A stretch of 64,000 nt of DNA from Martelella endophytica. Lineage in GTDB: Bacteria > Pseudomonadota > Alphaproteobacteria > Rhizobiales > Rhizobiaceae. The notes under the pieces were generated by a model. That model saw nothing but the letters and a program-made list of their open reading frames with translations, ran no database searches and was not told the origin of the DNA. The DNA is taken from assembly GCF_000960975.1 (NCBI RefSeq), contig NZ_CP010803.1, positions 3,086,273-3,150,272 on the forward strand, in the 5' to 3' direction. Shown here in pieces: positions 58,930-64,000 of this stretch. Position 1 is the first letter of the stretch, and each line of letters begins with the position of its first letter. The translations under genes and the position numbers were made by a program.

Positions 58930-60817
58930 GACCTATCAGGGCACTGAGCACGCGCCGGCGAAGGACAAGAACCGGCCCCCCAAGGCGGTCGTCGGCTCGC
59001 ACCTCGATCAGGAAGAGGTGATGTTCGGCAAGGTGTTCGACGGCAAGGTCGTCGGGCGCATCTGGAGCTTCGTGCGGCCCTATCGTCGCAACATCATGAT
59101 CTCGGTCGCCGCCGTTCTGGTGTTCACCGCGACGCAGCTCCTCCTGCCGCTGATCATCGGTTTTGCGATCGACACCGGCATGAACCCCGAAGCGCCGAGC
59201 GTCAACGCGCTGATCGTAGCCGGCGTTGCCTTCATCGCCCTCATTCTGGTCAATTACGGCGCGAGCTTCGTTCAGGAGAGCGTGGTCGGCAAGACGGCGG
59301 AGAATGTGCTGTTCGATCTGCGCCGGGCGATGTTTGCCCATCTGCAGCGGGTGTCGCTGTCCTTCATGGACAAGACCGAAGTCGGGCGGCTGATGTCGCG
59401 GCTTCAGGGCGACGTCAACTCGATGCAGGAGTTTCTGGAAACCTCGGTGCTGGCCGTGGGTGACCTGGCGCTGTTGTTCGGCATTATCTTCGTCATGCTC
59501 TGGCTCGATCCGCGGCTCGGCCTGCTGACGATGGCGGTGATGCCGATCCTGTTCGTCGTCCGGATATTCTGGCTGCCGCGCGCCCGCAAGGCCTTCATGG
59601 CGGCGCATGAGACCAACTCGGTGACGAACGGCGCTCTGGCCGAAGCGATCAACGGTGTGCGCGCGGTGCAGAGCATGGCTCGGCAGAAGACCAACTTCAT
59701 GCTGTTCGACGACAAGGCCAATGCCAATCTCCAGACCCATCTGACGGCGGCGCGCTATGCCCAGGTGATGGTGCCGATCGTTGATACGCTGACCGGCTTC
59801 GCCATGGCCGTCGTCATCGTCGGCGGTGGTTCGCTGGTGCTGAACGGCGCGCTCGATGTCGGCGTCATGGTCGCGTTCCTCTTCTATATCCAGCGCTTCT
59901 TCGACCCGATCCGCTCGCTGACCATGCAGTATTCGGTGATGCAACGGGCCATGGCATCGGGGCAGCGCATCATCGAGGTGCTTGATGTCGATGTCGCTGT
60001 GAGCGACAAGCCGGATGCCGAACCGCTGCCGCGCGACAATGACGGCTCCGTCGTCTTCGACAACGTCGTGTTCGGCTACAATCCCAAATACCCGGTGCTC
60101 AAGAATGTCAGCTTCACGGTGAAGCCGGGCGAGACGGTGGCGCTGGTCGGGCCGACGGGCTCCGGCAAGTCGAGCGCCATGGCGCTGGCGCACCGGTTCT
60201 ACGACGTCCAGCAGGGCGCCGTGATCGTCGGCGGGCGCGATGTGCGCGATGTCACCCAGGAATCGCTCGGCCGCAACATCGCCATGGTGCTGCAGGAGCC
60301 CTTCCTGTTCACCGGCACCGTCTTGGAAAACGTCCGTTACAACAAGACCGAAGCCACCCGCGAGGCGGTGATCGAGGCGTGCAAGACGGTCGGCGCTCAC
60401 GATTTCATCATGAAACTCGAAAAGGGTTACGACACCGAGCTTGGCCAGCGCGGCGAGAATCTGTCGCTTGGCCAGCGCCAGCTCCTGAGCTTTGCCCGCG
60501 CGCTGATCGCCGACGCGAAGATCCTGGTGCTCGACGAAGCGACGGCAAACATCGACTCCTATACCGAGATGCTGATCCAGAAGGCGCTGGTGAAGCTTCT
60601 GCAGGGGCGTACCGGCCTCGTTATCGCCCATCGGCTTGCCACCATCCGCGGTGCTGACCGCATCGTGGTGCTGCAGGACGGCGGTATCGTCGAAACCGGC
60701 AATCATGACGAGCTGATGCAGCGCGGCGGTCTCTACTCCAAGCTCTATAACCTCAACTATTCGTCCTTCGATGATCTGGCCGAGGCGGAGAGCGCTGGCG
60801 TTGAAACGACCACCTGA
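58922..60817 (+). CDS. ABC exporter subunit 2 (canonical Walker B, degenerate signature)
   Basis: The 631-residue partner has six membrane helices (about 55-370) and a nucleotide-binding domain with Walker A GPTGSGKSS, canonical Walker B ILVLDE (Asp538, Glu539), and a degenerate signature LSLGQ (514-518). Together with subunit 1 it makes one site with both degenerate elements and one with both canonical elements (Walker A/B of this subunit plus LSGGQ of the other). Its start ATG 58922 overlaps the first gene by 8 bases. A terminator follows 70 bases after the stop. It works only as part of the pair. Confidence 0.92.
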   Translation: MDKTYQGTEHAPAKDKNRPPKAVVGSHLDQEEVMFGKVFDGKVVGRIWSFVRPYRRNIMISVAAVLVFTATQLLLPLIIGFAIDTGMNPEAPSVNALIVAGVAFIALILVNYGASFVQESVVGKTAENVLFDLRRAMFAHLQRVSLSFMDKTEVGRLMSRLQGDVNSMQEFLETSVLAVGDLALLFGIIFVMLWLDPRLGLLTMAVMPILFVVRIFWLPRARKAFMAAHETNSVTNGALAEAINGVRAVQSMARQKTNFMLFDDKANANLQTHLTAARYAQVMVPIVDTLTGFAMAVVIVGGGSLVLNGALDVGVMVAFLFYIQRFFDPIRSLTMQYSVMQRAMASGQRIIEVLDVDVAVSDKPDAEPLPRDNDGSVVFDNVVFGYNPKYPVLKNVSFTVKPGETVALVGPTGSGKSSAMALAHRFYDVQQGAVIVGGRDVRDVTQESLGRNIAMVLQEPFLFTGTVLENVRYNKTEATREAVIEACKTVGAHDFIMKLEKGYDTELGQRGENLSLGQRQLLSFARALIADAKILVLDEATANIDSYTEMLIQKALVKLLQGRTGLVIAHRLATIRGADRIVVLQDGGIVETGNHDELMQRGGLYSKLYNLNYSSFDDLAEAESAGVETTT

Positions 60818-60887
60818 GATGCGTTGCGGTTTTCGGCGCTGAAGGCGGCCCGTTGATCGGGCAGCCACGCTCAGGTCTTTCGAAATC

Positions 60888-60918
60888 AAGGTCACCGGCG
60901 ATGCCGGTGGCCTTTCTG
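60888..60918 (+). terminator. Terminator of the ABC exporter operon
   Basis: AAGGTCACCGGC (60888-60899) pairs with GCCGGTGGCCTT (60903-60914) over GAT, with one T-G wobble, followed by TCTG. The stem is 12 bp and GC-rich; the U tract is short. Confidence 0.7.
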
Positions 60919-61446
60919 ATTCGAAGTCGAGGCTTGGCGGACGGCCGAGAGCGTACTAGACTACCGCTCAAGGCGCGTGGTGGCAGAACGTTCAAGAAAT
61001 CCGGCCACTTTTGATCGAGGTCAACGTATGGCCTTTCATGATGTGTTCTAATTCTTGACTTTCATCAATATAGCTTTGTTTTTACTTAAAAAAATAAGTA
61101 AAAAAGTCAATTTTCGATGGACTTTCTACACCTTTGGTCCCATATAGAGGTCGTCAAAAGCAAGAGTGTTGACGGTTTGGCGTCAACAATCGACGCGCTG
61201 CGGCAACCGCCACAGATCAGCGCCAGGCGCCAAAGTCAGCCACAGATGCGACGGGCCTTCCCCGTCGCGGGAATTGGTGAAGTGAAAATGCCCCGGATTT
61301 GCCCCGTTCTCGTCGGTTTCAAGCGACAGGATACTCGTGCGTCCCGGCTTTCCGTTTTGCCGAACGAAGGGTCAGTTTTCCGTTCTTCTCCCAATCACGG
61401 ACACTGACACCACACTGTTCCTCTTATTATGGTGAGGGCCTAGATT
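60919..61446. other. Long upstream region of pflB
   Basis: About 530 bases between the exporter terminator and pflB. The first half is AT-rich, with TTTACTTA/TAAGTAAA (61081-61088, 61095-61102) around an A6 loop and an FNR-like box at 61055. The second half is GC-rich and holds GTTGAC-N8-GTCAAC (61168-61173, 61182-61187) and an 8-bp hairpin GCGACGGG/CCCGTCGC (61248-61255, 61261-61268). There is no coding frame of note; a long, structured 5' leader is likely. Confidence 0.5.
61055..61068 (+). promoter_or_regulatory. FNR/FixK-like box upstream of pflB
   Basis: TTGACTTTCATCAA differs from the consensus TTGAT-N4-ATCAA at a single position. It is centred at 61061.5; a class II promoter would start transcription near 61103, leaving a leader of about 340 bases before pflB. 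Confidence 0.5.
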
Positions 61447-63717
<2,271 letters not shown>

Positions 63718-63730
63718 GCGAGACTGAAAA

Positions 63731-64000
63731 ATGCACCAGCGCGTTTCCGCTCCGAAAAAACTCCCCGGCGTCCATGTGGACCTCGACCATGGATTTCTCC
63801 ACTCGGTCGAGAGCGGGGGAGCCGTTGACGGCCCGGGAATGCGCTTCGTGTTCTTCATGGCCGGCTGCCAGTTCCGTTGTGTCTATTGCCACAATCCGGA
63901 TACCTGGAAGCTCCACAATGGCCGCAGGGTCGATGTGGATGCCATGCTTGCGGAAGTCCGCCCCTATGCGGGCTTCCTCAAATTCGCCGGCGGGGTGACC
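63731..64000 (+). CDS. pflA: Pyruvate formate-lyase activating enzyme, N-terminal part (runs off right edge)
   Basis: PflA is a radical SAM iron-sulfur enzyme that makes the glycyl radical on PflB. The visible 90 residues include GFLHSVESGGAVDGPGMRFV and the cluster motif GCQFRCVYCHNPDTW, with Cys46, Cys50 and Cys53 (CX3CX2C). The start ATG 63731 is 13 bases after the pflB stop. The remainder is beyond the window edge, so completeness cannot be judged. Confidence 0.95.
   Translation, partial: MHQRVSAPKKLPGVHVDLDHGFLHSVESGGAVDGPGMRFVFFMAGCQFRCVYCHNPDTWKLHNGRRVDVDAMLAEVRPYAGFLKFAGGVT

Noticed and set aside
61168..61187. GTTGAC-N8-GTCAAC as a second FNR box
   Set aside because: The half-sites are 8 bases apart, not 4; it may bind another dimeric regulator but not FNR/FixK.

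Overview
The window is chromosomal DNA from a GC-rich alphaproteobacterium, most likely of the order Rhizobiales (Rhizobiaceae or a close relative such as Martelella; the genus is an inference). The reasons are the tpiA-secG-pyrG order, the ChrR-type RpoE/anti-sigma pair, many families typical of rhizobia (DUF1295, DUF1365, DUF2177, DUF2259, DUF3369), and a short palindromic repeat of the 'CTCCCCC/GGGGGAG' type. I see no tRNA, rRNA, CRISPR array, insertion sequence or prophage. Almost every gene is intact; two are cut by the window edges (a GT25 glycosyltransferase at the left, pflA at the right).

Layout. 1-10.7 kb: a cut GT25 glycosyltransferase, an exported protein, nitroreductase and flavin reductase, a CitE-like protein, an FMN reductase divergent from an HxlR regulator with a palindromic operator, an exported L,D-transpeptidase, a second GT25 enzyme, a membrane alpha/beta hydrolase with a patatin-like lipase, and a phytase-like esterase. 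10.8-17.3 kb: housekeeping genes parE, tpiA, secG, pyrG, then a small sugar transferase. 17.3-25.4 kb: a PAS-GGDEF-EAL protein, an RBBP9-like hydrolase, purB, a DUF2259 protein, rpe, a type-1 periplasmic binding protein and a flavin reductase. 25.45-25.64 kb: an AT-rich gap with a promoter and a very strong terminator but no reading frame, a good small-RNA candidate. 25.8-33 kb: a DEAD-box helicase, bcp, a giant AsmA/YhdP-like protein and tyrS.

32.9-39.8 kb: a complete polyamine-type ABC importer (ATPase, binding protein, two permeases) in one unit with a hydantoin-racemase-like enzyme and a GNAT acetyltransferase, divergent from a FadR-type GntR regulator. Three palindromic sites phased by 22-23 bp lie between them, and a 143-bp multi-hairpin repeat separates the binding-protein gene from the permeases. 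39.8-48.3 kb: recQ, then a stress-lipid module. ECF sigma RpoE and its zinc anti-sigma ChrR are followed by a DUF2177 protein and are divergent from FAD oxidoreductase, DUF1365 and cyclopropane-synthase-like methyltransferase genes; DUF1295 and a small membrane protein converge on it. Both sides of the divergent promoter region carry the same TCAATCC-N16-CGTA pattern, which suggests that RpoE drives both units. 48.3-52.4 kb: a sensor kinase overlapping a REC-DUF3369-EAL regulator.

52.9-64 kb: grxB, a Gfo/Idh/MocA dehydrogenase, a RidA-family protein, a GMC oxidoreductase, a heterodimeric ABC exporter with one degenerate ATP site, and finally pflB-pflA. The pfl genes are a fermentative glycyl-radical system, unusual for this lineage, behind a 600-bp upstream region with an FNR/FixK-like box.
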